The notes under the pieces are model-generated. The model was not told where the DNA came from and made no database searches. It saw only the letters and a list, made by a program, of their open reading frames with translations. The position numbers were made by a program, and so were the translations under genes. DNA of 64,000 bases from JAJRXC01 sp047639555 (GTDB taxonomy: Bacteria; Actinomycetota; Acidimicrobiia; Acidimicrobiales; Aldehydirespiratoraceae): NCBI GenBank assembly GCA_047639555.1, contig JBLIOE010000021.1, positions 3,575-67,574 of the forward strand. Direction: 5' to 3'. Shown piece after piece: positions 62,070-64,000 of this stretch. Positions within the stretch are counted from its first letter, which is position 1. Each line of letters begins with the position of its first letter.

Positions 62070-62873
62070 GTGAAAGATCTTTCAGTCAAAAACGTTGAGA
62101 TGGTCTACGAAGTACCGAAGGGGGATTCGGTTCACGCACTGAGCGATGTCTCGTTCGACCTCGAGGCTGGGCGTTTGTTGACGCTTCTCGGCCCATCGGG
62201 CTGTGGCAAGACCACTCTGCTCAACATCCTGGCCGGCTTCCTCGCCCCCACCGGCGGCTCCGTGCTGCTCGATGGCGCGGTGATCACCGGTCCCGGCCAA
62301 GAGCGCGGCATGGTGTTCCAACAGGGAGCACTTTTCGAGTGGCTCACGGTTGAGGAGAACATCTCCTTCGGGCCGCGAATGAATCGGGCCGATCGCAAAG
62401 CGACAAAGGCTCGAGTCAAAGAGTTGCTGGAGATTGTTGGTCTCGGCGGCTTCGGCGACAAACGAATCTACGAACTCTCCGGCGGCATGCAGCAGCGCGT
62501 GGCGCTGGCCCGCTGCCTCGCCAACGATCCCGACGTGATCTTGATGGACGAGCCGCTTGGTGCGCTCGACGCCCTCACCCGCGAGAAAATGCAGAGCCTC
62601 ATTCTTGAGCTCTGGAAGGAGACTGGCAAAACGGTCATCCTTGTCACGCACAGCGTGGAGGAAGCCCTCTATCTCGGCGATCGCCTCTTTGTGATGGCGC
62701 CCCGCCCGGGCCGCATCCACAGCGACTACGAACTTCCTTTCGCGGCACAAGGCCTCAGCGTTGAGCCTCGAGAGCTCAAGGGCTCACCGGAGTTCACAGC
62801 GAAACGAGAAGAGATCCTCTCGCTGATCTGGGAAATGGAAGAGGAAATCATGGGACGAACGGAGTCTGTCTGA
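62070..62873 (+). CDS. tauB: Taurine-type ABC transporter ATP-binding protein
   Basis: A 267-residue ATPase of the nitrate/sulfonate/taurine family. Walker A GPSGCGKTT, Q-loop FQQGALFEWLTVEENI, signature LSGGMQQRVALARCLAN, Walker B VILMDEPLGALD and the H-loop His in TVILVTHSVEEAL are complete. AGGGGGGACC stands before the GTG at 62070. The stop overlaps tauC (TGATG). Confidence 0.93.
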   Translation: MKDLSVKNVEMVYEVPKGDSVHALSDVSFDLEAGRLLTLLGPSGCGKTTLLNILAGFLAPTGGSVLLDGAVITGPGQERGMVFQQGALFEWLTVEENISFGPRMNRADRKATKARVKELLEIVGLGGFGDKRIYELSGGMQQRVALARCLANDPDVILMDEPLGALDALTREKMQSLILELWKETGKTVILVTHSVEEALYLGDRLFVMAPRPGRIHSDYELPFAAQGLSVEPRELKGSPEFTAKREEILSLIWEMEEEIMGRTESV

Positions 62874-63877
62874 TGCCATCGACGGAGCCAGTCGGAGGAC
62901 TCAACAGCTCGGACGCAGTCGAGGCGTCAGATTCCGGTCGGTGGTCGGCTGATCTGTTCCGCCCACGCACGAATACCGACCGGAAGACGGTCACCTTCGG
63001 CGACTCGAGTGCGGTTCGCAGTAAGCCATTCTGGAGCCTGGTCTCCTTAGTGAGCCTGCTCGCGTTCTGGTACCTCGCAACGAAGACGTGGGGAATGCCC
63101 GAAGCGTTCCAAGCACCCGGCCACACCGACGCTCAACGCATCACCTTGTGCAACCAGAATGAGGCCTGCGGCCGTGACGCCTATTCGCAGTTCTGGAGCC
63201 CACTTACGTTCCCATCGATGCGCGACACCTGGAACTCGCTCTTTGTGCTCATGGATGAAGGTTTCAAGGGGCACACCCTTTGGCAGCACACGTGGGCCAG
63301 CCTCTATCGAGTGATCCGCGGCATGTTCTTCGGTTCGATCATCGGAGTCCCAGTCGGATTCGCGATGGGGTTGTCGAGCCGGCTTCGCGGTTTTTTCGAT
63401 ACCCCAGTCGAGCTGTTCCGTCCGATCCCGCCGCTCGCGCTGCTGCCCTTGTTCATCCTGCTATTCGGGGTCGGCGATGCTCCTGCCGTCCGGCTGCTTG
63501 TCTTCGCAAGCATCTGGATCATGATCATCTCGGCCCGCTCCGGCGTCCGAGCGGCCAATTTGTCGAAGGTGCGGGCCGCCTACTCACTTGGTGCGAGCAA
63601 GCGTCAACTCCTGTTTCGCGTGCTCCTTCCTAATGCGCTGCCGGAGCTCTTTACCGGCGTGCGAGTGGCGCTCGGTGTCTCGTGGGGCACCGTCGTGGCC
63701 GCCGAGCTCGTGGGCGCATCTGACGGTCTTGGCGCGATGATTTTTGCCGCCCGCCCGCAGCTGCGGCTCGACGTGATGGTCGTGGGCATTATCGTGATCG
63801 CCGTGCTCGGTGTGCTCATGGACGTCACCATGCGGTTCCTGGAAGCCCGCCTCATTCCTTGGCGCGGCAAGGGCTGA
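62873..63877 (+). CDS. tauC: Taurine-type ABC transporter permease
   Basis: A 334-residue permease with one extra N-terminal helix (about 60-77) followed by a ~60-residue extracytoplasmic stretch containing two Cys (TLCNQNEACG), then the usual five to six helices. The EAA loop is AAYSLGASKRQLLFRVLLPNALPELFTGVRVALGVSW. The extra segment is longer than in E. coli TauC and could form a disulfide-held cap. Coupled to tauB by TGATG. Confidence 0.9.
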   Translation: MPSTEPVGGLNSSDAVEASDSGRWSADLFRPRTNTDRKTVTFGDSSAVRSKPFWSLVSLVSLLAFWYLATKTWGMPEAFQAPGHTDAQRITLCNQNEACGRDAYSQFWSPLTFPSMRDTWNSLFVLMDEGFKGHTLWQHTWASLYRVIRGMFFGSIIGVPVGFAMGLSSRLRGFFDTPVELFRPIPPLALLPLFILLFGVGDAPAVRLLVFASIWIMIISARSGVRAANLSKVRAAYSLGASKRQLLFRVLLPNALPELFTGVRVALGVSWGTVVAAELVGASDGLGAMIFAARPQLRLDVMVVGIIVIAVLGVLMDVTMRFLEARLIPWRGKG

Positions 63878-63886
63878 TCCGCCCGC

Positions 63887-64000
63887 ATGTCGATTCTTGA
63901 CGACTGGTATCAGCGAGCATCGGCCGCGCCGAGGCGGATCCTGCTGGCTGATACCGGCGACGGTCGGGCCCACGAGGCGGCTGACCGGCTGAACGCCGAC
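63887..64000 (+). CDS. Start of a phosphate acetyltransferase-like gene, cut by window end
   Basis: Only the first 38 codons are present: a short N-terminal helix, then PRRILLADTGDGRAHEAADRL. That stretch resembles the first strand and helix of phosphate acetyl/butyryltransferases (RRIVLPEGDDPRVLEAA). In taurine degraders pta commonly accompanies tpa and xsc, converting the acetyl phosphate made by Xsc to acetyl-CoA, so a Pta is my best guess, but the fragment is too short to be sure. It starts 9 bases after tauC. Confidence 0.5.
   Translation, partial: MSILDDWYQRASAAPRRILLADTGDGRAHEAADRLNAD

Overview
The window is dense, high-GC bacterial chromosome from an actinobacterium. Marker evidence includes an actinobacterial integration host factor (mIHF) after the pyrimidine operon, an actinobacterial-type RNA polymerase omega subunit, a PriA with destroyed ATPase motifs, and the orders tgt-yajC-secD-secF-apt-rel and DUF948/DUF6167-like genes-alaS-ruvX-mltG-aroE. 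Fourteen transcription-unit starts have a TANNNT box 6-9 nt before the start codon, which points to leaderless mRNAs, also an actinobacterial habit. My best guess is a marine or freshwater member of class Acidimicrobiia; this is inference and not proven here.

Layout: 1-804, 3' part of tgt; 792-3762, yajC-secD-secF; 3782-9696, apt, rel, hisS, aspS; 9727-13323, a minus-strand membrane protein, rarA and an SGNH-hydrolase lipoprotein; 13366-19428, two small membrane proteins, alaS, ruvX, mltG, aroE; 19490-26109, DUF4388 protein, prepilin peptidase, aroK-aroB-aroQ, pepP, efp, nusB, GNAT; 26144-34986, the whole de novo UMP operon pyrR-pyrB-pyrC-carA-carB-pyrD-pyrF with a PyrR-binding RNA element in its leader; 35014-40561, mihF, gmk, rpoZ, coaBC, metK, priA; 40566-48418, a secreted protein, two minus-strand methyltransferases, def-fmt-rsmB, mogA, ribD, hisG, a cold-shock-like protein and an EamA transporter; 48477-51243, DUF1844 protein, infC-rpmI-rplT, rRNA methyltransferase; 51236-56793, RCC1-repeat lipoprotein, small GNAT, pheS-pheT, GNAT; 56825-64000, an oxidoreductase pair followed by a probable taurine catabolism and import cluster (tpa, tauA, tauB, tauC and the start of a phosphotransacetylase-like gene), cut by the window end.

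Most genes sit in tightly coupled runs with ATGA, GTGA, TGATG or TAATG junctions. The longest stretches without a gene are 48969-49201 (infC leader with an attenuator-like hairpin) and 60704-60891 (tauA leader with a large stem-loop); no gap reaches 300 bases. I saw no tRNA, rRNA, CRISPR array, insertion sequence, prophage or defence system. The unusual signals are small: a Tgt lacking its zinc-binding cysteines, apparent AUA (infC) and CUG (priA) start codons, perfect 15-16 bp tandem repeats lying exactly on translation starts, a 17-bp duplication at the pheS-pheT junction that creates a six-codon ORF, overlapping divergent -10 boxes, and structured leaders.
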